In this document: positions 26,383 to 36,600 of the stretch, piece by piece
Position numbering within the stretch: position 1 is the stretch's first letter
Layout of the letters: every line of letters begins with the position of its first letter
Notes under the pieces: generated by a model
The model's input: only the letters and a program-made list of their open reading frames with translations
What the model was told of the DNA's origin: nothing
The model's database searches: none
Position numbers and translations under genes: made by a program
Source of the DNA: Mycobacteroides sp. LB1
Lineage (GTDB): Bacteria > Actinomycetota > Actinomycetes > Mycobacteriales > Mycobacteriaceae
Assembly: GCF_013449725.1 (NCBI RefSeq)
Contig: NZ_JACCFF010000001.1
Span: 2,170,001-2,234,000, forward strand
DNA length: 64,000 nucleotides
Reading direction: 5' to 3'

Positions 26383-27567
26383 GTGTTCCATCGCCGGCTC
26401 TACCCCTCGGAGGCGATGTTCGCGGATAACCGCAGCACTGTCGCGTATTCGGCATTCGGAACCGGTGCGCTCGATATCGCAGCCCTGGCAACCGCCTTCC
26501 ACGCGCTGTTGACGAGCCATCCTGTGCTGGCCGCCGAGATCATTCCCGCCGGAAACGGATACGCGTTGCAGCACGCTCCCCGCACGCCCGCGCTGCGGGT
26601 GGGAACATCCACCGCCCTACCACCGGAGGGCTTCGCCGTCGTCGACCCCGACGCGGTATGCGCCGTCGATGTGGCCCAGCACGGCAGTGACTTTCGGCTG
26701 ACCTTGCTGACGCACCACAGCATCGCCGACGCCGCCGCCTCGCTGCGGTATCTGGAGGCGTTGTGCGCGTTCTACACCCACGTGGTCGAGACGGGCTCAC
26801 CCGGGACCACCCCTTCGCATCCACTGGCCATGTCGCTGGAGCAGTTCCTCGCCGCCCGCGGGGTCGACATTCCGCGGCCTGACCAGACGACGCCACCGGA
26901 GCCCGCTTCGGAGGCCACCGCGGCCGTCCTGATGCGGCACGGACGCACCCGGCTGGGACGGGATGCCACCGCCCATTTGTTCGAGGTCGCACGCGCGTCC
27001 GGCCTCACCGTGCATGGAATCGTCTGTGCCGCGATCCTGCTTGCCGCGCACGATCTTTCATGCTCGGGCGGCCCCGTGCCGTTCAGCGTGGTGTCCTCGG
27101 TGGACCTGCGCACGCGAATCGGACCGCCCATCGCCGCCGAGGCCGGCACCGTCATCCAAGGCGCGGACACCGCAGCGATCGAGGTACTGCCGGAGGATGA
27201 CCCTGTGCGCATCGGACGTGCGGTCCTGGGCTCCCTCGCAGATGGCCTTTCCCAACGCGCCGTGCATCAGGTCTTTCTGCGACCACGGGACATCTGGCGG
27301 CAACCCGTCACGAATCCTCTTATGGTCACCAACTGGGGGCGTATTCCCACTCTGCGTCTGCCGGAGGGCGTGCAGATTCACGACTTTCGCGCCTCCGCAA
27401 GCGGTTCACGCACCAGTCGGGCCGCGGTGGCTCCGCCGACTTTCTTCATCACCACCTGCGAGGGACGGCTCAGTCTCGACCATCCCACATGGGTGGCGGA
27501 CGAGTCCGACCCCACGCTCGCATGGACAGGTGCGCTAGGGCGATCCTTCGACCGGATCCTCGGCTGA
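26383..27567 (+). CDS. PapA5-like acyltransferase
   Basis: A 394-aa condensation-fold acyltransferase related to PapA5/polyketide-associated proteins. The catalytic HHxxxDG motif appears as THHSIADAAAS (about 109-119), so the second histidine and the aspartate are kept but glycine is replaced by alanine. A NPLMVTNWGRIPTL segment stands where the family has its second active-site motif. PapA proteins move fatty acyl chains from carrier proteins to lipid alcohols or sugars. Only 6 nt separate it from the preceding gene. With an MFS exporter and an MDMPI-like protein in the same operon, it may build and export a surface lipid. No PKS gene is nearby. Confidence 0.75.
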   Translation: MFHRRLYPSEAMFADNRSTVAYSAFGTGALDIAALATAFHALLTSHPVLAAEIIPAGNGYALQHAPRTPALRVGTSTALPPEGFAVVDPDAVCAVDVAQHGSDFRLTLLTHHSIADAAASLRYLEALCAFYTHVVETGSPGTTPSHPLAMSLEQFLAARGVDIPRPDQTTPPEPASEATAAVLMRHGRTRLGRDATAHLFEVARASGLTVHGIVCAAILLAAHDLSCSGGPVPFSVVSSVDLRTRIGPPIAAEAGTVIQGADTAAIEVLPEDDPVRIGRAVLGSLADGLSQRAVHQVFLRPRDIWRQPVTNPLMVTNWGRIPTLRLPEGVQIHDFRASASGSRTSRAAVAPPTFFITTCEGRLSLDHPTWVADESDPTLAWTGALGRSFDRILG

Positions 27568-28083
27568 CGGCCGCGGTGGTCCGAGGGGTCGCGACGCGTC
27601 GGCGGCTCCGTCCCCGTTGGTATCGGTGAGCTCGACATCCCAGCGGCCGTCGCCAGTCGTGTCGACGTACACAGCCACACCGGAATCGGTTGTACGGTAG
27701 GCTCTTTCGGCATCACCGTCGCCATCCATATCGAGCAGCCGCTCGGGTGTCCCGTCTCCGTCGAGATCGGCTGCGCCGCCGGGGTGTTCGATCCCGTCAA
27801 GGCCGAACCAACTGATCGATCCGCTTCGTTCCACGTGAAACACCCAGGTGCCCAGACCATCATCGGTGAAGTAGGTCTCGGGCGTGCCATCGTTGTCCAC
27901 ATCGAGGACGCTGTGATCGGCCGATCCGTCGCCGTCGGCGTCCCACATCATGTCGTCGAACACCCCGTCACCGTCGAAATCCAGCCGCACCGCATCCAGT
28001 ACCCCGTCACCGTCCAGGTCAGCGTTGGGTGGCGCATCCCACGCGGTGACGATGCCGTCGCCCGCACCAAAGCAGTAGTCCAT
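27535..28083 (-). CDS. Acidic DxDxDG-repeat calcium-binding-like protein
   Basis: A 182-aa, strongly acidic protein without signal peptide or membrane segment. It contains at least nine EF-hand-like or thrombospondin-type-3 loops (for example DLDGDGVLD, DFDGDGVFDD, DADGDGSAD, DVDNDGTPE, DMDGDGDAE, DTNGDGAAD). Such loops bind calcium and stack as short beta turns. Whether it is exported, perhaps by a type VII route, is unknown. ATG 28083 gives MDYCFGAGDG. Its last 33 bases overlap the opposing PapA5-like gene. A one-mismatch parS-like site lies within it at 27828-27841. Confidence 0.75.
   Translation of the reverse strand: MDYCFGAGDGIVTAWDAPPNADLDGDGVLDAVRLDFDGDGVFDDMMWDADGDGSADHSVLDVDNDGTPETYFTDDGLGTWVFHVERSGSISWFGLDGIEHPGGAADLDGDGTPERLLDMDGDGDAERAYRTTDSGVAVYVDTTGDGRWDVELTDTNGDGAADASRPLGPPRPSAEDPVEGSP
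27828..27841. promoter_or_regulatory. parS-like site, one mismatch
   Basis: GTTCCACGTGAAAC differs at a single base from the parS core GTTTCACGTGAAAC. It is about 20 kb from the two perfect sites near parAB and encodes VFHVER in the minus-strand gene. It may be a secondary ParB loading site. Confidence 0.45.
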
Positions 28084-28215
28084 ACCTGATATGAGCGCCC
28101 CGCCTGCGCGGCGGTTCCGTCGTCTTCGGGCATGTGGATAACCGCGGAGACAGAACGTGCGCTGATTTCGGTTCACATACGTGGGAGGGGAACTGCAGCT
28201 GTTTGGTTCCATCCG

Positions 28216-28221
28216 TAATCT
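28216..28221 (+). promoter_or_regulatory. Leaderless -10 element
   Basis: TAATCT ends 8 nt before GTG 28230 and there is no Shine-Dalgarno sequence; this fits leaderless transcription of the TSUP gene. Confidence 0.5.
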
Positions 28222-28229
28222 CTGACCCC

Positions 28230-28997
28230 GTGGACGCCCCTACCCTCGCGCTGCTTCTCACCGCCGCGTCCGCCGCCGGCTGGGTCGACGCAGTGGTGGG
28301 TGGGGGCGGGCTCATCCTCATCCCGATACTGATGCTCATCTTCCCCGGGATGGCTCCCGCCACCGCACTCGGAACCAACAAACTCACCGCGCTGGCGGGT
28401 ACCGCATCGGCCGCTATTCGGCTCTTCCCACAGACGCCCCTGAACTGGCGTCCGCTGCTCGGCGCCTTCGTCCTCGCGGCGGCCTTCGCCAGTGCCGGCG
28501 CCTACACCGCCTCGCGGCTACCGGCATCCGTCTTCAAGCCCGTGGTGCTCGTCCTGCTGGTGGCCGTGGGACTGTTCGTCGCGACGCGTCCCCAATTCGG
28601 AACCACGGAGGCCGACACCCCCCGTACCAAGGCCGCCACCCTGACCGCACTCACCACTGCCGCCGTCCTCATTGCGTTCTACGACGGCATCATGGGCCCG
28701 GGCACCGGGACATTCATGATCATCGTGTTGACCGCCGTCGCGGGGATGACGTTCCTGGAGAGCTCGGCCACCGCGAAGGTGCTCAACTCGGGAACCAATG
28801 TCGGGGCGCTCATCGTCTTCGCGTCCCAGGGGCACGTGCTGTGGCTGCTCGGGCTGGCCCTCGGCCTCGCGAACATCGCGGGTGCCCAGCTTGGCGCACA
28901 CATGGCACTTGGGCGCGGAGCCGGATTTGTCCGCGTGGTGCTGCTGGTGGTCGTCGTGGTGATGGTGGGCAAGCTGGGCTACGACATGCTCGGCTGA
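28230..28997 (+). CDS. TSUP (TauE/SafE) family permease
   Basis: A 255-aa membrane protein with about eight helices and the two-fold repeat of the sulfite/sulfonate exporter family. The first half has GWVDAVVGGGGLILIP and GTNKLTALAGT, and the second half has FYDGIMGPGTGTFM with NSGTNVGAL. It likely moves an organosulfur or carboxylate anion. GTG 28230 is chosen because TAATCT lies 8 nt upstream and the region before it contains no better start. The opposite-strand pcnA gene ends 22 nt downstream. Confidence 0.88.
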   Translation: MDAPTLALLLTAASAAGWVDAVVGGGGLILIPILMLIFPGMAPATALGTNKLTALAGTASAAIRLFPQTPLNWRPLLGAFVLAAAFASAGAYTASRLPASVFKPVVLVLLVAVGLFVATRPQFGTTEADTPRTKAATLTALTTAAVLIAFYDGIMGPGTGTFMIIVLTAVAGMTFLESSATAKVLNSGTNVGALIVFASQGHVLWLLGLALGLANIAGAQLGAHMALGRGAGFVRVVLLVVVVVMVGKLGYDMLG

Positions 28998-29019
28998 CCG
29001 GACACACGAGCAAGCGGGG

Positions 29020-30459
29020 CTAGCCGCTGCGACCCGCCCACCACTCGCGCAGAGCCTCGACCGCCTCGTCATGATCGAGCGGACCCCGCTCCAGCCGGAG
29101 CTCCTTCAAGAACCGCCACGCCTCCCCGACAATCGGCCCGGCCGGCACACCCAACAGCTCCATGATCGCGTTACCGTCGAGATCGGGCCGCACCCGCGCC
29201 AGATCCTCCATGGCCGCCAGCTCGGCGACGCGCTGCTCCAGCCCGTCGTAGTTGGCCTGCAGCCGGGCCGCGCGTCGCTTATTGCGCGTGGTGCAGTCAG
29301 CGCGCACCAGCTTGTGCAATCGCGGCAACAACGGCCCGGCATCGGTGACGTACCGGCGCACCGCCGAATCGGTCCACTTGCCGTCCCCGTACCCGTGGAA
29401 CCGCAGATGCAGATACACCAGCTGCGAGACGTCTTCGACCATCTGCTTGGAGTACTTGAGCGCACGCATCCGCTTACGCACCATCTTGGCGCCGACGACC
29501 TCGTGATGGTGAAAGCTCACGCCACCGCCGTCCTCGTGCCGGCGGGTGGCCGGCTTACCGATGTCGTGCAGGAGCGCCGCCCACCGCAGCACCAGATCGG
29601 GGCCATCGTCCTCAAGATCCACTGACTGTTCCAGCACCGTCAGCGAGTGTCGATACACGTCCTTGTGCTGGTGATGCTCATCGATGGTCAACTGCATCTC
29701 ACCGACCTCAGGCAGCACCACCGCACCGAGCCCGCTCTCCACCAGCAGATCGATTCCGGCGACCGGATGCGCGCCCAGGATCAACTTGTCCAGTTCGGCC
29801 TGTACCCGTTCAGCGGTGATCCGACCCAACTGATCGGCCATCTCGGTCAGCGCCTTACCCACCCGCGGCGCCACCGCGAAACCAAGCTGAGAGACGAACC
29901 GGGCCGCCCGCAGCATCCGCAGCGGGTCGTCACCAAAGGAGATCTCGGGAGCCGACGGGGTATCCAGTACCCCCGTACGCAGCGCCTCCAAACCGTCCAG
30001 CGGATCGCAGAACTCCCCGGGTCCGTCCGGCCCGATCTTGACCGCCATCGCGTTCACGGTGAAGTCCCGGCGCACCAGATCGCCGCGGAGGCTGTCGCCG
30101 AACACCACCTCTGGGTTCCGCGTCTGCTGGTCATAGCTGTCGCTGCGGAACGTGGTGATCTCCACCCGCTGCCCCTTGCGCGCCACCCCGATGGTGCCGA
30201 AAGCGATGCCGGTGTCCCAGATGGCCTCGGCCCAACCCGTCACCAGTTCCTGCACCTGCTCGGGGCGGGCATCCGTGGTGAAGTCCAGATCGGTGCCTGC
30301 CCTGCCCAGGACGGCGTCACGAACACTCCCGCCCACCAGGTACAGGCTGAAACCCGCCGAATCGAAGAGTGCCCCCAACTCCGACAGCATCTTCTTGTGC
30401 CGGTTCAGGGTCACCAGGGCGGTGGCCAACAGCTCGGCGGTCGGTATCGATTCGGGCAC
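29020..30459 (-). CDS. pcnA: CCA tRNA nucleotidyltransferase
   Basis: A 479-aa class II nucleotidyltransferase that adds or repairs the 3' CCA end of tRNAs. The head domain shows [13 protein letters not shown] and the metal-binding DLDFTTDA; the [10 protein letters not shown] motif follows. A C-terminal HD domain is marked by [14 protein letters not shown], with phosphohydrolase potential. This corresponds to Rv3907c. GTG 30459 is the likely start. It diverges from the Nudix gene with 62 bp between. Confidence 0.94.
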   Translation of the reverse strand: MPESIPTAELLATALVTLNRHKKMLSELGALFDSAGFSLYLVGGSVRDAVLGRAGTDLDFTTDARPEQVQELVTGWAEAIWDTGIAFGTIGVARKGQRVEITTFRSDSYDQQTRNPEVVFGDSLRGDLVRRDFTVNAMAVKIGPDGPGEFCDPLDGLEALRTGVLDTPSAPEISFGDDPLRMLRAARFVSQLGFAVAPRVGKALTEMADQLGRITAERVQAELDKLILGAHPVAGIDLLVESGLGAVVLPEVGEMQLTIDEHHQHKDVYRHSLTVLEQSVDLEDDGPDLVLRWAALLHDIGKPATRRHEDGGGVSFHHHEVVGAKMVRKRMRALKYSKQMVEDVSQLVYLHLRFHGYGDGKWTDSAVRRYVTDAGPLLPRLHKLVRADCTTRNKRRAARLQANYDGLEQRVAELAAMEDLARVRPDLDGNAIMELLGVPAGPIVGEAWRFLKELRLERGPLDHDEAVEALREWWAGRSG

Positions 30460-30508
30460 GTCGGGCAGCCTACCGGCGCGTATCGCGAGGGCTCTCAGTA
30501 GCGGGAAC

Positions 30509-30514
30509 TACCAT
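30509..30514 (+). promoter_or_regulatory. Leaderless -10 element
   Basis: TACCAT ends exactly 7 nt before GTG 30522. No ribosome binding site precedes the GTG, so the Nudix-DUF6049-murJ operon probably begins as a leaderless mRNA here. Confidence 0.6.
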
Positions 30515-30521
30515 CACATGG

Positions 30522-31334
30522 GTGTCTGACTCCTCCGGCGGTTCCCGCACGGGTGGGTCGTCGGACGAGCCCAACGGCTCAGCGCGCGGCAGGGGGTCGC
30601 GCCGCGGTCGGCGCAACCGATCGCAGGGTCGCGCACAGGGCCGGGCGCAAGGCGCCCCCACTCCGACGCCCTCCCCTACAGCTGGCGGGGCTCATGGAAC
30701 CAGCGGGGCCAAGGGCTCCGACGGAAAAGGTCGTGGGCGCGGGCGGGCGAAGGGCGGCACCGCGGGAACCTCGCTGCGTACTGTCCGCGAAACCTCGGCG
30801 GGCGGTCTGGTGATCGCCGGGATCGACGGCCCCAAGAACGACCAGGTCGCCGCCCTGATCGGACGGACCGACCGCCGCGGCCGGATGCTGTGGTCGCTGC
30901 CCAAGGGCCATATCGAACAGGGCGAGACAGCCGAGCAAACTGCCATCCGCGAGGTGGCCGAGGAGACCGGAATCCGCGGCAGCGTGCTGGCCGCACTCGG
31001 CAGCATCGACTACTGGTTCGTCACCGAGGGCCGCCGCGTACACAAGACCGTGCACCACTACTTAATGCGCTCCCTGGGCGGCGAGCTGTCCGATGACGAT
31101 GTCGAAGTCACCGAGGTCGCCTGGGTTCCTCTCGACGAGCTGCCCACCCGCCTGGCATACGCCGACGAACGACGTCTGGCCGAGGTGGCCGGAGACCTCA
31201 TCGACAAACTGCACTCCGGGGGCCCCGCGTCCCTGCCACCCCTGCCCCAATCCTCGCCGAGGCGCCGTCCTCAAACGCACTCCAGCACGCACAGGACACC
31301 CGGCCGGCGTACCGGCCGCGGACCACAACAATGA
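30522..31334 (+). CDS. mutT4: Nudix hydrolase (MutT4-type)
   Basis: A 270-aa protein. Residues 1-85 are a low-complexity Gly/Arg/Ser-rich region, then comes a Nudix domain (about 90-225). The Nudix box reads [20 protein letters not shown], close to the consensus GX5EX7REUXEEXGU. It hydrolyses nucleoside diphosphate-linked substrates; Rv3908 is the counterpart. A basic Ser/Arg/Thr tail ends the protein, so the low-complexity ends may bind RNA or DNA. GTG 30522 is set by a leaderless -10 and the stop overlaps the next start (ATGA). Confidence 0.88.
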   Translation: MSDSSGGSRTGGSSDEPNGSARGRGSRRGRRNRSQGRAQGRAQGAPTPTPSPTAGGAHGTSGAKGSDGKGRGRGRAKGGTAGTSLRTVRETSAGGLVIAGIDGPKNDQVAALIGRTDRRGRMLWSLPKGHIEQGETAEQTAIREVAEETGIRGSVLAALGSIDYWFVTEGRRVHKTVHHYLMRSLGGELSDDDVEVTEVAWVPLDELPTRLAYADERRLAEVAGDLIDKLHSGGPASLPPLPQSSPRRRPQTHSSTHRTPGRRTGRGPQQ

Positions 31335-33679
31335 GACGACTCACCCCTCGCAGCGCCACGCGCGTGACAGCGGTGCTTGCCGTCCTCGCGCTTGTCCTGC
31401 TCGGCACTCCCTGGTCGACGCCACGCGCCCATGCCTACCGCGACGGGCAATTCCTCAAGGTCCTCATCGACGAAGTGACACCACAAACCGTCACGACCGC
31501 CGATCCGACGGTGACGGTGCGGGGCACAGTGGCCAATGTCGGCGATCGCCCCGTCACCGACGTGGTGGTCCGGCTGGAACGCGCCGACGCCGTCGCCACC
31601 CGTGCCGAGCTGCGCGCGAATCTGCACGGCCGCCACGACCAGTTCCGCCCCGTCGGCGAATTCGTCACCGTCGCAGGGACTCTCGAACAGGGGCAGCAGC
31701 GTCCCTTCACACTCGCCTTCCCGCTGCGCGGGGGTACCGGACCCACCTGGAACATCGACAAACCCGGGGTATATCCCGCCCTCGTGAACGTCAACGGCAC
31801 CCCGGATTACGGGGCCGCCGCGCGGCTCGACGACGCGCGTTTCCTGCTACCGATTCTCGGGGTTTCGCCACCGGCCGGTGAGTCCCCCGAACCGGAGGTC
31901 GCCCCCGATACCTCTCGCCCGGTAGGCCTCACACTGCTGTGGCCCCTGGCCGACCGTCCCCGGCTCGCGCCCGGCCAGCCCGGCGGCCCCACACCGGTGC
32001 GGCTGCTGGACGATCAGCTTGAGCGGTCCCTTTCCCCCGGAGGTCGGTTGGACGCGCTGCTGGGCGCCCTGGAGTTCGCCACCGACGCTGCCGTCGACCC
32101 CAAGGGAGATCTGGGCCGCACGGTCTGCATGGCGATCGACCCCGATCTGCTGGTGACCGTGAACGAAATGACGCTCGGCTACCAGGTTCTCGACAATTCG
32201 GCCGATCCCACCGGTCCCGTACATCCCGGTACCGGACAGGGGCTTGCCGCCGGGTGGCTCGACCGGCTGCGCGCACTGGCAAAACGCACGTGTGTCACAC
32301 CGCTGCCCTACGCCCAGGCCAGCCTCGATGCGGTCGCACAAATGGCCGACGAGGGCCTGTCCCATCAGGCCACCACCGCCGCAGCGGATGTCCTCGACCA
32401 GATCCTGGGAATCGGAAGCCTGCGCGGCGCCACCCTCCTTGGGGACGGCCACCTTTCGAATGCAAGCATCGACCTGCTCACCGGACAAGGGCCCACCGTC
32501 GCCGTGTCCGCCCTGCCCTCGGACCAGGAGACACCGCCCGATTTCACCCCTCGCCGGGTATCCGACACCGTCGTGGCGGCACCCTTCGACCCGTCGGTGG
32601 GCGCCGCGCTCAGCGCGGCCGGTCGCGCGCCGACCACCCCCGAATACGTGCCCCAGTCGCTCCGGTTTGCGCTGCAACACGATTCGCGTGTCGCGCGAAT
32701 GCAGGATGCGCTCGGGGCGATGGCCTGGCAGGCGCTCACCCCCCAGGAGACCCCCCGCCAGACGATCCTCCTGCCTGCGGCCACCTGGGATCTGTCCGAT
32801 GGCGAGGCCCGCGCGATCCTGTCTGCCGCATCCACCCTCCTGCACGCCGGACTCGCAATACCGCGTCCGCTGCCAACGGTCATCGGCGAGGACCGCGCGG
32901 GCGCCCAGGCCAATCCGGTGGACACCGCGTATGGGGTGGCTTCGTCCGGCAGCGTGGATGATTGGGTGTCACAGCAGCTGGGTGACGAGGTCCGCCGACT
33001 GTGGGGACTCACCGCAGCGCTGACCGTGGACGCCCGCACCGGACTCACGGGCACCCAGTACACCGATCCGCTGCGTCAGGACGCCCTGCGGGCCGTGAGC
33101 CAGAGCGTGCCGTCGGATGCGCGTGACGACACCGCCCGGGAACGGCTCGCGGCCATCCGCCACACGGTCAGTGATCTGTTCAATGCCGTCACCGTCGTCA
33201 ATCCGGGTGGTTCCTACACACTGGCCACCGAGCACAGCCCGCTGCCGTTGGTGCTGCGCAACGAACTTCCGGTGCCGATCAGGGTCACCCTTCGCGCCGA
33301 AACGCCGGCCGGCATGAGCGCGACCGATGTTGGTGTACAAGAGATTCCGCCCGGGTACCTGCCGGTGAAGGTCCCCGTGGAGGTCAACGTGTCACAGCGC
33401 ATGGCTGTCGACGTGACGCTGCACACGCCCGACGGCCTGCCCTTGGGCGATCCCGTGCGTCTCTCGGTGCACTCCAACGCGTACGGCAAGCTGCTGTTCT
33501 TCATCACCATCAGTGCCGCCACGGTGCTCTTCGCGTTGACGGGCCGGCGTCTGTGGCACCGGTTCCGCGGTCAGCCCGACCGCGCAGACCTCGACCGGGG
33601 TGATGAGGCCCCCGCAAGCGGGAGGGACCCCCAGCTGGCGCGAAGAGCGACGGGCCCTGATGAATCGCGGCACCCGTGA
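31331..33679 (+). CDS. DUF6049 secreted membrane-anchored protein
   Basis: A 782-aa envelope protein (Rv3909 counterpart). A signal peptide (about 1-36, ending PRAHAYRDG) is followed by an Ig-like region ([23 protein letters not shown]) and a long mixed extracytoplasmic part. Near the end, one transmembrane helix (about 718-738, [18 protein letters not shown]) and a basic cytosolic tail anchor it. It is translated with mutT4 and murJ through 4-bp overlaps at both ends. The tight coupling to murJ suggests a part in lipid II flipping or wall assembly, but no activity has been assigned to the family. Confidence 0.85.
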   Translation: MRRLTPRSATRVTAVLAVLALVLLGTPWSTPRAHAYRDGQFLKVLIDEVTPQTVTTADPTVTVRGTVANVGDRPVTDVVVRLERADAVATRAELRANLHGRHDQFRPVGEFVTVAGTLEQGQQRPFTLAFPLRGGTGPTWNIDKPGVYPALVNVNGTPDYGAAARLDDARFLLPILGVSPPAGESPEPEVAPDTSRPVGLTLLWPLADRPRLAPGQPGGPTPVRLLDDQLERSLSPGGRLDALLGALEFATDAAVDPKGDLGRTVCMAIDPDLLVTVNEMTLGYQVLDNSADPTGPVHPGTGQGLAAGWLDRLRALAKRTCVTPLPYAQASLDAVAQMADEGLSHQATTAAADVLDQILGIGSLRGATLLGDGHLSNASIDLLTGQGPTVAVSALPSDQETPPDFTPRRVSDTVVAAPFDPSVGAALSAAGRAPTTPEYVPQSLRFALQHDSRVARMQDALGAMAWQALTPQETPRQTILLPAATWDLSDGEARAILSAASTLLHAGLAIPRPLPTVIGEDRAGAQANPVDTAYGVASSGSVDDWVSQQLGDEVRRLWGLTAALTVDARTGLTGTQYTDPLRQDALRAVSQSVPSDARDDTARERLAAIRHTVSDLFNAVTVVNPGGSYTLATEHSPLPLVLRNELPVPIRVTLRAETPAGMSATDVGVQEIPPGYLPVKVPVEVNVSQRMAVDVTLHTPDGLPLGDPVRLSVHSNAYGKLLFFITISAATVLFALTGRRLWHRFRGQPDRADLDRGDEAPASGRDPQLARRATGPDESRHP

Positions 33680-36600
33680 GAGAGCCGCTCGACCCGTTGC
33701 CCGATCCCGAATCCGACGACACGATCGACGAGCTGTCCGACGCAGCGGTCGTCGCGCATTCCGGCTCCATGGCAGTGGCGACCCTGGTCAGCCGCGTCAC
33801 CGGATTTATCAAACTGCTGTTGATCACGGCCGCCCTCGGCGCCGCATCCGCCAGCGCGTTCTCGACCGCCAACCAGCTGCCGAACATCATTGCCGCACTG
33901 GTGCTCGAGGCCACCTTCACCGCCATATTCATCCCGGTGCTCACCCGCGCGGAACGGGAGGATGCCGACGGCGGACAGGCCTTCGTCCGCAAGCTGCTGA
34001 CCATCGTGACGACGCTGCTGTTGGTCACGACGACGCTGTCGGTCCTGGCCGCACCGCTGCTCGCCTCACTCATGCTCGGTAGCGACCCGAAGGTCAGCAC
34101 GCCGTTGACCACCGCGCTGGCGTATTTACTTCTCCCGCAGATCTTCTTCTACGGGCTGTCCTCGGTGTTCATGGCGATCCTCAATACCCGCAATGTATTT
34201 GGTCCACCAGCGTGGGCTCCGGTGTGGAACAACGTCGTCGCGATCGTCACCTTGATCCTGTTCTGGCTGATGCCCGGCGAGCTCACCCTCGACCCGACGC
34301 GGTTGAGCGATCCCAAACTCCTGGTGCTGGGCATCGGCACCACGCTCGGTGTGGTGGCGCAGGCCGCGGTGCTGGTGCCCGCGGTCCGGCGCCAACAGAT
34401 CCCCCTGCGGCCACTGTGGGGGCTCGACGACCGCCTCAAACAGTTCGCCGGTATGGCCGCTGCCATGTTCGCGTATGTGGCCATCAGCCAGCTGGGGTTC
34501 GTTATCACGAACCGGATTGCCGCCGGCGCAGCCGATTCCGGCCCCATCATCTACAACCAGACCTGGATGATCCTGCAGCTGCCATACGGGGTGGTCGGCG
34601 TCACCATTCTCACCGCGATCATGCCCCGGCTCAGTCGGAACGCGGCCGCTGAGGACATCGGTGCCGTACTCGGTGACATGTCTCTGGCCACCCGGCTGAC
34701 GATGACTGTGCTGATTCCGGTGGTGGCGGTGATGACCGTCGGCGGTCCGGCGATGGGACCCGCGCTATTCGCCTACGGGAATTTCAGCCTCGCTTCCGCA
34801 CATTATCTGGGGCTATCCATCGCGCTGTCGGCATTCACTCTCATTCCGTACGCCCTTGTACTGCTACAGCTCCGGGTGTTCTATGCGCGCCACGAGGCCT
34901 GGACGCCCACGCTGATCATCATCGCGATCACCACGGTGAAGATCGTCGCCTCGGTCATCGCACCGCACCTCACCGACGATCCGCGCATGGTCGCCGGTTA
35001 TCTCGGCACCGCCAACGGCATCGGCTGGGTGGTGGGCGCCATCTGTGGATACCTGCTGTTGCGCAGAAGTATGGGACGCACCGCCGGGCCGCTCATCGCA
35101 CCGGAGGTGGCCCGTACGGTTCTGGTCTCGCTGGCTGCCTCTGCGACGGCGGCGGCCATCGGCCTGGCCATCGACCGCGGATTCGGCCTAGATCTACTCA
35201 CCCTGCGCGGCGGCGGCCTGGGCTCGATTCTGCGGCTGGCCATCCTCGGCATCGTCATGCTCGGCGTCACCTTTGCGCTCATGGTGGCGGTCAAGCTGCC
35301 AGAGGCGCTTAGCGTGGTTTCTGTGTTGCAGCGCCTCCTGGGTCGTCGCCAGGGATCGGGCGCCAATGATCACGCTTCGGTCATGCCCAACTCCCCGGCG
35401 CCATCCCTGCCGTACCCTGATACCGCAAACAAACCACCGCGCGGGGACGGTGCCGACGCGAGGAAGGGCAGGGCCGTGACCGACACTCCCGGATCATCTA
35501 CCCGGCCTGTTCCTACCCAGTCTCCTTCCGGGGGTGCTCTCTCCACACCCGTGATGCCCGGTGCTCGCATCGCGGACGGTCGCTACCGCCTGCTGACATC
35601 GCACGGTGGCCCGGAAGGGCTGCACTTCTGGCAGGCTACCGATACCCAGCTGAATCGACCGGTGGCTCTCACCATCATCGACGGAACCGTGTTCAGCCCC
35701 GATCAGGTGCAGGAAGTCCTGTCGAATACCTTGCGGCTCAGCAAGATCGAATCTTCGGGCCTCGCCCGCGTGCTGGATGCCGTACGCGAGGGAACCGGTG
35801 GCATCGTTGTCGCGCAATGGGTCCGCGGCGGTTCGCTGCGCGAGGTCGCCGACACCCAACCGTCCGCCGTTGGTGCCAGCCGGGCGGTCCGGTCCTTGGC
35901 AGAGGCTGCTGACGCGGCCTTCGAGGCCGGGTCGGCGCTGAGCATCGACCACCCCGACCGCGTGCGCATCAGCATCGATGGGGACGCCGTGCTGGCGTTC
36001 CCCGCCACCCTGTCCTCGGCGAGCGCGGACGAGGACGTGCGCGGCCTGGGCGCCGCCCTGTATGCGCTGACCACCCGCCGCTGGCCGCTGGCCGAGACCG
36101 GCCAACCCAGCGGGCTGGCCACCGCCAGCCGGGCTCCGGACGGTCGACCGGTCGAGGCGCGGGTCGTCGTGCCCACCGTCCCCGCAGCGATTTCCGATGT
36201 GGCCGCACGCGCGTTGAGCGATGACCCCGCTTCCGCCGCCGGCCTCCTCGACGAATTGGAATCGGCCGTCGCGAGCGTCGACCACACAACCATGCTCGAA
36301 CCTGCGGCCGCGGCATCCACGCAGGCGCTGGACATCGGCCGCCCCCGCGGGTTCCAGGGTCCGGCGGACGCAGCTGACGACGACGAGGAGCCCGAGGATT
36401 CCGAAGACGAGGACGATCCGGAGGATGCGGCCCGCCACCGCAAGATCTTCCTGATCGGTCTCGGCGTGGTCGGGGTCCTCGTCATCACCCTGTGCATCGC
36501 GCTGGGTGTCTGGGTCACGCGGATCTTCGGAGACGTCGGGCCTCTCGACAAGATCAACATCGGGATCGGATTGCCGACCCAGTCCTCGAACGGCGACACA

